NCBI GenBank assembly: GCA_900095095.1
Contig: FMBT01000296.1
Coordinates: 620,001 to 684,000, forward strand
Length of the DNA stretch: 64,000 nucleotides
Direction: 5' to 3'
DNA from: Fragilariopsis cylindrus CCMP1102
Lineage: Eukaryota; Bacillariophyta; Bacillariophyceae; Bacillariales; Bacillariaceae
A program made the translations under genes and the position numbers. The notes below the pieces were generated by a model. It saw only the letters and a program-made list of their open reading frames with translations, was not told the origin of the DNA and ran no database searches. Below, in pieces: positions 43,041-53,682 of this stretch. The first letter of the stretch is position 1; the number at the start of each line of letters is the position of its first letter.

Positions 43041-45626
43041 TTAGTTCACGTACGTGCTTTCTATTGTTGATGGGAATCGTTTTTGTAATATCATTTCCGA
43101 TGATTCGAATTCAATATCATTCACCACATCCCTACTACTACTACTACTACTATCATCAGTAAATATAATTGACTTATATTCATCATATTCATTTTGTGTT
43201 AGTAAACAATGATCTAATGTATCTTGAATATGTTTTTGTTTCATTGGTGAATCAAATCCAACTCCAATAAACACAATCTCTTGTCGACGATCACCAACTG
43301 TATCAATAATTTTTCTTCTTGTACTAGTAGTTTTGGTTGCAGTTGTGGTGGTAGTAGCATCCGCATCAGTATCAACATCAACGTCGGCATCATCAAAGTC
43401 TCCTGGTACTTCCAAATGATTACTATTATCATAATCTTGTAATACATACTCCTCCACACCTACAGGCCATACTCGTCGTGATACTGTTGCCCACCATTGA
43501 CCTACACATTTATAATCAAATGATATACCAGAATGACTCCAATACATGGAATTTATATTAGAGGACGCACACCAAACAAATCCTTTAGATCGTAATGTGG
43601 AACGTAATGTATTATTAATTTCAGTACTATCTTGTTGGGTCATTGTAACACCACCAGCATCTTCATCATCATTCTCCTTCTCCTCATCATCATTTAGTGG
43701 TAAACCACGAACAATCGATAATTTTCTTAAAAATGCAACCATACGTTGTGGATGGAATGGTCGACGTGCACGATAAACAAATGTACCAATTCCAGCATGT
43801 GTTGCTGTTGATGTTGATGTTGCTGTTGCTGTTGCTGTTGATGTTTTTACTGCAGTACCGATATGATCGTTATGTGAATGTGAATGAGCATGTGTTGGAT
43901 CGGTACAAATAATCGGATCGGCGCAACATTCACTGCTGCTTCCACTTTCATCGTTATCACTGCTACTACCACTGTTGTGGTTTTCGTGTGAATGTGAATG
44001 GGAATGGGAATGGGAATGGGAAGCATCAGTACAATCGGTATCGTTACATTCATTACTACTACTACTATCGTGGGAAGAAGAATGCTGCGAATGAGATAAT
44101 GATTCTTCCTCTTGGTCATCATTGACCATCATGGTTGTTGTAGTTGTAGTGGTAGTAGTGGTTCTAGCAGCAACAGCATTATTAACATAATCACGATGAT
44201 CATCCACCGTACCTGCTTGGGTCACACCTTCACCATTTGCTACACCTAATATAGATTGTACAGGCACCTTTCCATAGGTTGATTCTAGTATTGTAGTGGT
44301 TGGTCTTGGATTTAAAGCACGAACTAAATCGTTTAGACGTTGTAATTTATTATTATTATTATTATTATTATCACCATCAGTAGTAGTAATAGTAGTAGTG
44401 GTTTTTACTTCTTCTTCTTCTGATAGTAATAAATCGCATTTATTTAATATAATAACATCAGCAGTTTCTGTTTGTGATACTAATAAATCAGCCACACCCT
44501 CTATACCATCTTCTTCTGTAGATTTACGACCCAATATTGCATTCAATAAATCAGATGTTAATTTCTTCCATTGTTCATCACCACCCTCCTCCTCATCATC
44601 CTCCTCGTCATTATTCTCATTATTATTCTCACGACGATATAATTCCGGTGTTTCTTTCCGTGAGGCTGTTTGATTGGAATAAAAATACGATTCAAATAAT
44701 TCCGAATCAATCACAGTGATCATAGTATCTAATCGGATCCGTTCCATTAATGCTGCCATAGTACCTCCTAATTCTTCTTCCGCTTGCTGGAATATGGATC
44801 GAATATTTCTTGGATCACTCACTCCACTCATCTCTATAACAATATGTTGAAATTGTTGACTACCAGATGATGATCGTAAATCACTTACTGTCACTAATTG
44901 ATTAATCGATGTGAATAATTCATCACTTAAGGAACAACAGGCACAACCATTTTCTAATTCTACTAACCCATCATTACTACTACTGCCATTTTCATTATCA
45001 CCACTACTCGTCTGCTGTACGGCCTTGAGTAATTTTCCATCAATATTCACATCCGCAACATCATTGACAACCACACCCACAGGACAATTTCCTGATTTAT
45101 TTTCTAAGATATGTGTTAAGAGTGTTGTTTTACCACTTCCTAAAAATCCAGAGAGAATTGTAATAGGAATGACATTATTACTAGAATAAGTATTATTATC
45201 GCGCCGCCTGCTATCATCGTCGTCATTTTTGTCATCGTCATCGACCGATGATGATGATGATGACGATGAGTATAATCGACTGTTGCTATTGCTTTTGCGG
45301 TCACCCAGACTCGTGATGATCGGTGACGATGAGGTTGTTGTTGTCAATGGTGACGACGACGACGATGATGACGATGATGATGTGATAGCCGAAGATGTTA
45401 TTGCTGATATAGAAGAAAAAGTAAAGGCGGAGCAACATAAATAACCATTCTTATTATTACTATTATTATTATTATTATTATTATTTGTGGTTATTGTAGT
45501 AGCGGTCAACAGGAATAGGAACAGGAACAATACTAGCGTCGTCGTTGTTTCCGTAAAGACTGTTCTATTTCTTCCTCTTCGGTTGTTCGACGTCGTTGTC
45601 GTCATTGTCGCCATACTTATTGACAT
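43041..45626 (-). CDS. CobW/COG0523 metal-chaperone-type GTPase with His-rich insert, probably plastid-targeted
   Basis: An 861-residue intronless product. A hydrophobic leader (about 30-45) and LCCSAFTF (63-70) suggest a plastid signal/transit sequence. The GTPase core starts near residue 152: P-loop GFLGSGKT (160-167), VVVNDVADVNID (switch region), ENGCACCS (metal-binding CxCC at 228-231), IEMSGVSDP, and VIILNKCDLL. Its middle carries several HSHSHSHSH runs, typical of zinc- or nickel-handling members. The C-terminal CobW domain is present (FVYRARRPFHPQRM, then SKGFVWCASS, then FIGVGFD). Family members insert or deliver Zn, Ni, Co or Fe in a GTP-dependent way; the metal and client here are unknown. 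It is long for the family because of Asn/Ser/Asp/Thr insertions. Confidence 0.93.
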   Translation of the reverse strand: MSISMATMTTTTSNNRRGRNRTVFTETTTTLVLFLFLFLLTATTITTNNNNNNNNSNNKNGYLCCSAFTFSSISAITSSAITSSSSSSSSSSPLTTTTSSSPIITSLGDRKSNSNSRLYSSSSSSSSVDDDDKNDDDDSRRRDNNTYSSNNVIPITILSGFLGSGKTTLLTHILENKSGNCPVGVVVNDVADVNIDGKLLKAVQQTSSGDNENGSSSNDGLVELENGCACCSLSDELFTSINQLVTVSDLRSSSGSQQFQHIVIEMSGVSDPRNIRSIFQQAEEELGGTMAALMERIRLDTMITVIDSELFESYFYSNQTASRKETPELYRRENNNENNDEEDDEEEGGDEQWKKLTSDLLNAILGRKSTEEDGIEGVADLLVSQTETADVIILNKCDLLLSEEEEVKTTTTITTTDGDNNNNNNNKLQRLNDLVRALNPRPTTTILESTYGKVPVQSILGVANGEGVTQAGTVDDHRDYVNNAVAARTTTTTTTTTTMMVNDDQEEESLSHSQHSSSHDSSSSNECNDTDCTDASHSHSHSHSHSHENHNSGSSSDNDESGSSSECCADPIICTDPTHAHSHSHNDHIGTAVKTSTATATATSTSTATHAGIGTFVYRARRPFHPQRMVAFLRKLSIVRGLPLNDDEEKENDDEDAGGVTMTQQDSTEINNTLRSTLRSKGFVWCASSNINSMYWSHSGISFDYKCVGQWWATVSRRVWPVGVEEYVLQDYDNSNHLEVPGDFDDADVDVDTDADATTTTTATKTTSTRRKIIDTVGDRRQEIVFIGVGFDSPMKQKHIQDTLDHCLLTQNEYDEYKSIIFTDDSSSSSSRDVVNDIEFESSEMILQKRFPSTIESTYVN

Positions 45627-46657
45627 TCCGATATATAGATTGGCCGTTACGTTACGTTGTTGTTGTTATTATTGTCGAAGTAGTAGTTGTAAGGAAGAAT
45701 AAAAAAATGGTTACAGCACAAAACAAAAGAAACAAATCTGTTCTAATAGATACTGTACTAATGTTACTGCTGTAGATCACTCGCTTCGTCATGGGGTATG
45801 CATCTCTTGTAATAGGGTTCTAATCAGAGGTGGAATTGTTGAGAGAAGATGGAGAATGCACGCTGATGTACAGTACAGTAGAATGATTTTCTTCTTTCAT
45901 CACAAACACTAAGATTTTTTGAATTCGTGCTCGCGTGTGTAAAGCACGCTAAAACCTTAAAATAAAAAATATTAAGATCTACTCACAAAATAGAGGGTTA
46001 ATGTCACAAGTTTCCCTCATCCTCCTTTGCAAATTTCGTCGTTGCTTGAACGTCTTAATTGCGCGGAAAAGTTTCAAACGATACAGTAGCGCGTTTGAAG
46101 TTAGCGTTGCACGAAGGAAGTATTAGTATTGTTGCTGTCTCTTCGTAAACGGAACGATCTTCATAGCTATATAGAGCGAATGTTTTTGTCGCGGGATGAA
46201 TGACATCGAATATAATACGATCATCCATAGCTAGATGATAGAAGATATTGACGCTTTACTTCCTGTACGTTTGCTACATGATTCAGTACGTACGGTAAAA
46301 TAAGAACATACAGTACATGGTTCTACTGCTGTACTGCTACTAGAGATATGCACTACTAGAGTACTGTAGTATAGAGACGGACTGTACTGTATATCGTGTG
46401 CTAATTATTATTCGAATATAGTGGATACAGTACAGCAGACATTCTATAGAGTTTTAGATTATATAAAAAAAATTATTATTTAAATTACTAAATTGATTTC
46501 CTTTTTCCTTTTTTTTATTCCCTTCATCTTCCAATCATTCTCTCTCTCTCTTTCGAACAAGCAACTATACTGTAAGTACCATATTTACTTTCTATATTGC
46601 TACTTCTTTTCCATGCATGCATCATATACTTATCTTAACAAAATTTTTTACTCTTTT
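45627..46657. other. Intergenic, shared upstream element
   Basis: Upstream of the CobW gene. 46073-46112 shares spaced words (TTCAAACG, GTAGCGCGT, GCGTTGCACG) with 28128-28160, at a similar distance upstream of the TPR gene. No gene called. Confidence 0.5.
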
Positions 46658-48082
46658 TTAAACATCAAACACAGATCCATCAATTGGACCATATAATGAA
46701 TAATCGGAGCTATTTGCCATGGTATTAAATGTTTCAATTCTAGATAATTTTGTTAAATGACCAATACTACCAAACTTATTATTAGTACGATTATAATTAA
46801 GAGGACTATTGTTATTGCTATTGTTATTGTTATTGTTGTTATTGGTATTATTGTTAGTATTATTATTCTGATTACCAACAACACTATTATTATAATAATT
46901 GGAGGATGATGAGATGATATTATTCTTATTATAATTTGTATTACTATTATGCAATGACATTAGTAATTGATGCTGACGTTGATGATGATCTTGTTGAATA
47001 ATATCATGATGATGATGTTGTTGTTGATGCGGCAGGTGGTGTGCATAATATTTGGAATGCTGCGCATCGAGTTGTTGCAATTGAGATTGCAATGATTGAT
47101 GATGATGTTGTTGTGCTGCATTATTATGTGAGGATGCACCATTAGCATTAGCATAATGGTGTTGATGTTGTTCTAACGTGTGTTGTTTCTTATCCGCACT
47201 TTTGCGTATTGAGGATAATGCGGATGCTTTATGTTGTGCTTGTTCTTGATCTTGTTTTTCTTTTTGATTGGCAATTCGACGTTTTGCTACTTTATTTTTC
47301 GTGGATGATTTATAACGATCGGATAAACAATCACGAAAGACTGATGTAATCTTTTCACGTGCAATTGATACACCCACTATATTATAACATCGTCGGGAAG
47401 AATCATAACGAACAAATGCAGGTACAGCAGCTGTTATTGTTGTTGTTGTAATAGCAGCTTCTGATGCAGCAGCTTCTGGTGCAGCTGCATTTGTTGCATT
47501 ATCAATGCCTACTAACAATGATGATGATGATGATGACGATTGTTGTGGCAATGGTGATGATGATGATGACAATCCTCCGCTACTATTATTATTGTTATTG
47601 ATATCCTGTTGACGACAGGATTCCACAATAGTATCATAAATTTCGGTGACAATGGAGGATTTAATCATTTTACTTTGTGCATTCACATAGTCTTCCACTT
47701 TTTTTTGTACTAATGACTTTAAATACAAATTACCTTTCGCCTTCCGTGGTACTTTCCCTTTCCCAATCACACACGTATACTTCGATGGTAATATTGTTGT
47801 TGTTGTTGTTCCACCACCATCGCTTGTCTTATTATCTTGTTGTTGTAATGACAATAATGTAGATGCTTGTTGTGCTGGAATAGAAAGTATTTCATTATTG
47901 AGAGAGAGTCCTAGTCGTCTTGTATTATTAGTATTACCGGTAGTATTACTATTACTATTGCTATTCGTGTTGGTAGTATTATTAGGGATGACTACACCAG
48001 TAATAATATCAGTACTGTATGAACTACGTGGGATAGAAGGAAATACTGCGTTGTGAAGATCCATTGTGAGAGACTCTGGCAT
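46658..48082 (-). CDS. DUF6824-type protein with Gln/His/Asn-rich tail
   Basis: A 474-residue intronless product. The domain has two parts separated by a low-complexity insert. The first is residues 101-155, YTCVIGKGKVPRKAKGN then LYLKSLVQKKVEDYV then IKSSIVTEIYDTIV. The second is about 225-272, FVRYDSSRRCYNIV then IAREKITSVFRDCL and a basic KNKVAKRR. This follows the DUF6824 plan (GRGK..HPGN..F, helical KS.IV..I, W..G...AREKV...LRD), though the HPGN is altered to KAKGN. The basic patch suggests nuclear localisation. The tail is rich in Gln, His and Asn, typical of disordered transcription regulators. The role is inferred from composition, since the family is uncharacterised. Confidence 0.8.
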   Translation of the reverse strand: MPESLTMDLHNAVFPSIPRSSYSTDIITGVVIPNNTTNTNSNSNSNTTGNTNNTRRLGLSLNNEILSIPAQQASTLLSLQQQDNKTSDGGGTTTTTILPSKYTCVIGKGKVPRKAKGNLYLKSLVQKKVEDYVNAQSKMIKSSIVTEIYDTIVESCRQQDINNNNNSSGGLSSSSSPLPQQSSSSSSSLLVGIDNATNAAAPEAAASEAAITTTTITAAVPAFVRYDSSRRCYNIVGVSIAREKITSVFRDCLSDRYKSSTKNKVAKRRIANQKEKQDQEQAQHKASALSSIRKSADKKQHTLEQHQHHYANANGASSHNNAAQQHHHQSLQSQLQQLDAQHSKYYAHHLPHQQQHHHHDIIQQDHHQRQHQLLMSLHNSNTNYNKNNIISSSSNYYNNSVVGNQNNNTNNNTNNNNNNNNSNNNSPLNYNRTNNKFGSIGHLTKLSRIETFNTMANSSDYSLYGPIDGSVFDV

Positions 48083-50367
48083 GACTGGCTGTTCGTTACG
48101 TTACGTTTCGTTCGTTTGCTCTAGATATTTGTGATGTTTGTGTGAAAGTGATGAGTGACTTCACTTCTCTATTTGATGTGATGTTATTTTGTGTGATTGA
48201 TTTTGTGAGAGACTGTTCTGTTCTGTTCTTTCGATTCGTTACGTTCGTTTCGTTACGTTCGTTTCGTTACGTTCGATCTTGTGATATTTGTGTGAAAGTG
48301 AGTGAGTTCTTATCTGATGTTTTATTATATGAGTTTGTGTTCTCGTTTGGCTTTTTAAGATCATTGTGTTTCTTCAAACAATACGTACTACTGTACATTA
48401 GCTAGTATTGTACCGCATTTACATTTATTCAATTACCCAGGCATTATTCCATTAACTTGTGAGCGTTATTCGACTTCAATTACTGGGTGTTCTTTATTTG
48501 TTGGGTCATATAAAAAGAAGAATGAATCGTGGCGCTAATTGAAACTTAGAACGATTGATACCGGTATTGACTTCATTTTATCAATTCTTCTACTTTGTTC
48601 TTCGTTCTACACTTATATTTTTTTACTATAGCCCTAACAATAATGAATCGTTGATTTTTGATTGATTTGTTTCAACTTACAGTATCTTGTTTCAGTGATT
48701 AGATTTCTTAGGTGCGCAAATCATAATATGCAACGGTCAATTGGAACGGAGGAATTACGTACCTCCACGCGTCACTCATTCAATCACACTTTAATAAACT
48801 AAACAGATTTCCCTTCTGAAAAAGGACTGTAAAATCATTCACACTTTTAGCCATACAGTATTTGGTACAGTACCGTATTACGTTTAATGATCGCGCCCCG
48901 CCTTCAAGTCAACTTCAATTGTGAGACGACGATCAAGTCAAGTCATTTTCTTCGTTGAAGGAAGATTCGCACTTTCACAACTACATTTATTTATTTATTT
49001 ATTTATTTACTTAACAATCGCAACACCTTTTCAATAGTACAAATCAGTCCACTTCGATTGTGGGACGATGCTCGCGTTCTTCTTCCATTAAAAGTACTTC
49101 TAACTAGCACGTACGCGGAGGTGATACAATAGTACCAAAAAAAAATGATTCCTTTAGGATTTGATTTGATTTGATTTGATTTGATTCAGTTTCGATTTGA
49201 TTCGATTCATTCCGATTTTTCGAGTATCGTACAAGTATTGCATCTATGAGTCAATAGACAAATTCATTCTTCAATTCAAGTTATGATGTTACTTCCTACT
49301 CCTGCGTCAATGACTCACTCACTCACTCACTCACTCACTCGCGTTTCGTGTACCATTCCACTTGAAAATAGTACTGTACAATCATTGAATTGTTGTTTCA
49401 AGTACAAAAAATGACATAACCAGGAGAGCAATAACTAATTGCTTCAACGACTCTACACACCCGCCATCCCATTCAGAGGGTCATACATCATAAGAAAAGA
49501 TTACAATAAACATTCACTAACTAAACGTTTTAGCCAGTCAGTCTTTTAATTCTTTAATTACTGTACCGTCCAGTATGCCAACATGTGGAAGGTATAATAA
49601 GAGGAATGTCGAGATGAATGGACCACAAAATACATAGTAGGCTATCTACTTGTAGAGAGATGAAGTGAATCTACTTGTAGAGAGATGATTTGAATCTAAT
49701 CCACTGTACTTGTAGATAGATGATGTGCTAAATTTATATTGCTATTGTAATATGTTACTAAATAAACCAATCTCAAGCCAAACTGTTGCATATTGTGTTG
49801 TGTCCACTAGCTTGCTAGCTACCTTAGATGGTTCAGAAAACATATTGAATTTGTTAGTCATAATACTTTTTGTCTGGACACTACACAGTAGGCATATTCA
49901 TTAGTTTATAGCAATATGTACCACGTGATTCATTCAGAACCAGTCTATCACAATTTATGACATACAAGGTACCGTAATGATAGAAGTACAGTAGAGCCAG
50001 GACTCGAAAGTTCAAATGAATCGAATCGAATCAAACCTACTGTAGTCGATTGAGTCAGTCATATCGATTTTCACTCACTCACACACACACGAGAATAGAC
50101 TTGAATAAACTAGACTAGACTTGATTTAGACTATAACTGACAGTAACTTATTAAAGATAAAGGTTGTGATGGGACGCATGCATGCATGCATATCGCAGAT
50201 ACACTGCTTGCGGATTAGTGTGATTCGATTAATTCGGGCTGGTTGGTCTTTTAGTGTCAGTTTCTCGTCTCTCGACAAATACCAATACGCAACAAGCATA
50301 TAAATTAGCTAGTTAGTTTACCTGTACGAAATTCTTTTACTATTAAGTTAGTTAGTTAGTTAGTTAG
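48083..50367. other. 2.3-kb intergenic region with simple repeats
   Basis: No supported gene. TTCGTTACG tandem words (48230-48270), (ATTT)n at about 48985-49008, (GATTT)n at about 49160-49185, (CTCA)n at about 49313-49340, a TAGAGAGATGA-type ~30-bp repeat at 49645-49725, a GCATGCATGCAT run near 50177, and (AGTT)n at 50342-50370. Confidence 0.55.
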
Positions 50368-51774
50368 TTACCTGTGCGTACGAAATTCTGTTAATGTTTC
50401 TTGAATACGTTCCTCATATTGTTTTATTTTTGACAGAGGACACTTGATATTGTTGTTGTTGCTGTTGGTGTCACTGTCTTTACTATAATAATCACTTACC
50501 TTACCTTTAAGGAACACTGATCGTAATAATTGTTGTTTATCAATAATGTCTATACCATTATCATGATCATTATCATCAGTATCATTATCAGCGTCATTAT
50601 TATCAGCGTCATCATTATTATCATTAGTATTAAATATAGTTTGTTCTACTGTCTTTAAAAATGCTATATTTCGTTTCCATACCTTGGAATCATCACCATC
50701 TAAGGAATCCACAGCATAACTAACCTCTGCTTCCCGTAATAGATGAAATATTGGATACGGACTACGATTGGTATAATTTTCAATATTAGTAGTATCATCA
50801 TTATCACTACTGTCACTGTCACTGTCACCAAACATAAAGAATGGATGAAAGGATGCAATTTGTATTATACCATCTAGATCATTATCCGGTAGTATTCCTT
50901 CTGTTAAAATATTCAATATTTCTAAATAAGCGATAAAATTATTCGGAAATAAATTTGGACAAACAATTAATGTTGTACCAGGTGTATCTTTTAATCGTAA
51001 ACATTCACCTAATACTGCGGCTAATATATCTGTTTGATTGGATCCTTGAATAACATCAATATTCAATTGATTTTTTAATAATGATTGTTCGGCAAAGGGA
51101 CATAAATTATATTGAATTACAACATTTTCTAACCAATCTAATGTATCAATTGTAATTTGTTGTTCGTATTCAATTCTTTCCATTTCAATGTCGGTAGTAC
51201 TTTTATTATCATTTTTAGTTCGAGTAATAGTAGTAGTATCGAATTGTTTTAATATACGTTGACGTTGTTGTGATTGCGATTGTGATTGTGATTGTAATTG
51301 TGACGATTTCATTATTATCTTATTTTCGTCGTCATCGTCCTTATTATAATGTTTTACATGATGATCGATAATGTTGTTGCTATTAGTAATATCTCCGCTA
51401 CTACTACTATACAGTCGAGTAGATGTCGACGTGTGTTGATGTATTTGCTGTCGTGGTGGCTGTTTTCGTTGTTGTTGTTGTCGTATGTGCTGCTGCTGCC
51501 GATAACGATGATTGGATGACAGAATAGTCGTAGTCTTTGATTGTGGTTGTGTATTAGTTACGAAAGCTGCTATCGTTCTACTACTACTACTACTACTACT
51601 ACTGTGACTACGACAAGCATTGCTACTGCTACAGCAAGATCTTATTATACTATTACTACGACTACCCGCCGCCATAATTGTGGTTGATGACTTTGTCAAA
51701 AAAGATGATGAAATGAGAACCGTCCACATAATAACAATAATAAGAAGAATACTATTATTGCTATTACTGTACAT
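50368..51774 (-). CDS. DUF1415 family protein, probably plastid-targeted
   Basis: A 468-residue intronless product. An N-terminal hydrophobic leader (about 7-27) and SSRTIAAFVTNTQ near residues 65-75 suggest a signal plus transit peptide, followed by a Gln/Arg/Ser-rich spacer. The DUF1415 domain begins near 209: DTLDWLENVVIQYNLCPFA (LCPFA at 224-228), then GTTLIVCPNLF, then ASFHPFFMFGD, then RSPYPIFHLLREAEVSYAVD. These are the family's recurrent motifs. The biochemical function of DUF1415 is not known; it is widespread in bacteria and algae. Asp/Asn insertions interrupt the C-terminal half, as elsewhere in this genome. An AG-rich Ser tract comes from a (AGT)n repeat. Confidence 0.9.
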   Translation of the reverse strand: MYSNSNNSILLIIVIMWTVLISSSFLTKSSTTIMAAGSRSNSIIRSCCSSSNACRSHSSSSSSSSRTIAAFVTNTQPQSKTTTILSSNHRYRQQQHIRQQQQRKQPPRQQIHQHTSTSTRLYSSSSGDITNSNNIIDHHVKHYNKDDDDENKIIMKSSQLQSQSQSQSQQRQRILKQFDTTTITRTKNDNKSTTDIEMERIEYEQQITIDTLDWLENVVIQYNLCPFAEQSLLKNQLNIDVIQGSNQTDILAAVLGECLRLKDTPGTTLIVCPNLFPNNFIAYLEILNILTEGILPDNDLDGIIQIASFHPFFMFGDSDSDSSDNDDTTNIENYTNRSPYPIFHLLREAEVSYAVDSLDGDDSKVWKRNIAFLKTVEQTIFNTNDNNDDADNNDADNDTDDNDHDNGIDIIDKQQLLRSVFLKGKVSDYYSKDSDTNSNNNNIKCPLSKIKQYEERIQETLTEFRTHR

Positions 51775-52496
51775 TTCTATACCGAATTAGCTTATTATTG
51801 TACGGACGAAAGTTGTTGTTGTTTTCGTTCTCTTTTTTATTTATTTCTTATTTCGTTAGAGTGGATCTTAGTAGTAGTACTTATCGCTAGCCTGCTCCGG
51901 CGAGGATCTTAGTATAATAGTAGTAGTAATAATTGTAGCAGACTGATTTTTTGATTTACCGTAATTTTAGTTCGTAATAAACCTGAAGTAAATCATGCCG
52001 ATCGTGATGGGTGGCGGTGGTTGTCGATTGTACTAGCGGTTGATTGAGTCGTTCACACGACTCGACTCAGTCGAGTAAAATCAATTTCAATTTTTCTTCA
52101 TTTTCAGGCGTGGCTTTATTTTACGCGGACGATAAAAAATATTGTTTTTGTTCACTGGATAAAATGTATTTTAACACGGCGGACGATAAAAAAAAATTGT
52201 TTGTGTTGAGTCGATGCTGCTGCCTATAAAAGCTAAATCATGTCCAAACAAAGGACAGACTATTTGTTTTTCGAGTTTTCAGTTGTATCCGTTTCATCGT
52301 TGATGATTGAATTTTTTCCTGAGGAAGTAAGTTACAGTAGCCAGTAAATAATGTTCTCGTGTCTCGTTTGTCAATTTCGGAATCTCATCATTGGCATCGT
52401 AGTAATGCGTACACGTATCTTTATGAACGATTTAATATTATTTATTGCCGCAAGCATATAGTATAACCCCCCTTCTTGAATTGAATCAAATAGTAG
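51775..52496. other. Divergent spacer
   Basis: Between the DUF1415 gene (minus) and the BTB gene (plus). It holds a short tandem word GGACGATAAAAAA at 52128 and 52180. No gene called. Confidence 0.5.
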
Positions 52497-53314
52497 ATGA
52501 TGTCGTCATTAGCTTTGAACACCACCCCCACGCTTAAGTCGTATACACCGGATCTCGAAGTAATCGTTGGTGATGGTGATGCCGAAAATGAAAAGAAATC
52601 ATTTATGTACCATGGAGCAATTTTGGCTAATGCAAGTGAATACATCGATACAATGTTATCATTGCCAATGAAGGAACAACAAACACGTTCAATATCTTTT
52701 CCTGATATACAACCAGAGGAATGGTTACAATGGACACAGTACGTATTAGTACCAGCAGCAGCTGTCGAATTTAATTTATTCCATATTGATGATGTCGATA
52801 ATAATAAAAACGCGATTAATATTATACAATTTTATGACAAATACGAATTCCGTAGTGGTATTAATTTGATCGATTCTAAATTGTCTGAAAAAAATGGAAA
52901 GAGCTTACCTCAGGCTATCATGGACAGGCGGCTTCTGATTACTCATCTTATGAATTAGTAATTGAACTGATGTTGAGGATATGCAAAGATGAAATTGACT
53001 TGCCATTATCTAAAAGGCTCATCCCCAAAGTTATCGCATCTATTAATTATCTTGAATTTAAATCGCTATTGTTGGAACAATCAGAAGCCAACATAAATGT
53101 TATTCTACAATATTCATTCCAAACTGACGCAGAAACGACGCAATCAAGAACCTTAGTTGGATTGGTGGATCTTGTAAAAGGTGTAACCATTCGTCCTAGA
53201 TCTTTGGAAGAAATGAAATTAATAGTTCAAGAAGAATCGTTTGTATCTACATTAAAAAGAAAAATCCATGACATTGGCCACAGTGAGGAGTTGTTGAGAT
53301 TTTTCGAGAATTAA
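52497..53314 (+). CDS. BTB/POZ domain protein, frame break at a poly-A run
   Basis: The N-terminal 150 residues form a BTB/POZ domain: DLEVIVGDG, then FMYHGAILANASEYIDTML, then ISFPDIQPEEWLQWTQYVL, then YDKYEF. The frame then shifts. From about 52895 the adjacent frame reads GQAASDYSSYELVIELMLRI, a helical continuation normal for this diatom family, and runs to FFEN and a stop at 53314. The change of frame falls at the A7 run 52888-52894 (LSEK joined to KWKELTSG), so a single-base length difference explains it. BTB domains mediate dimerisation, often as Cullin-3 adaptors. Whether this locus is active is uncertain. Confidence 0.72.
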
Positions 53315-53682
53315 GCCTGGTAAAATTTATGTGGGTGGGGGGGGGGGGGGGGGGGAATGATGACAATGTGATGAATGGTGAATATACTTCAACCCGGCAA
53401 CATAGTTGTATTAAGCTTGGTGTAATAGATAGATGGTACGTGATGCATCATCGGGATGGTCGGCATTTTATCGTCCAATCAATGGATGGACTAGGTGCAA
53501 CATGGACGATTTCTTCTTTCAAAATATCTGAGAGTGATTCAAATATTTGTCTATACAAGTGGCATAAAGGGGGAAAGATAACTTCTCTTCTCCCTCCAAA
53601 GTATGGCTGGGAAGATGCTGTTGTGAAAAGTGAGAGTGAGAGCATGTTTGATTTGCACCTTGATTCTCCTTTTTGGGGTTGA
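53315..53682 (+). CDS. Probable C-terminal domain of the BTB gene, separated by a G19 run
   Basis: Directly after the stop at 53314, IKPGKIYVGGG leads into a run of 19 G (53337-53355). Past it another frame reads NDDNVMNGEY, RWYVMHHRDGRHFIV and LLPPKYGWEDAVV. This resembles the 'VxGAG...VNGxY...PPKxGW' module that follows BTB and related domains in diatom proteins as I recall them. It is therefore probably the same gene, with frame set by the length of the G run. It may also be a separate small gene starting at 53329. Moderate support only. Confidence 0.45.
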
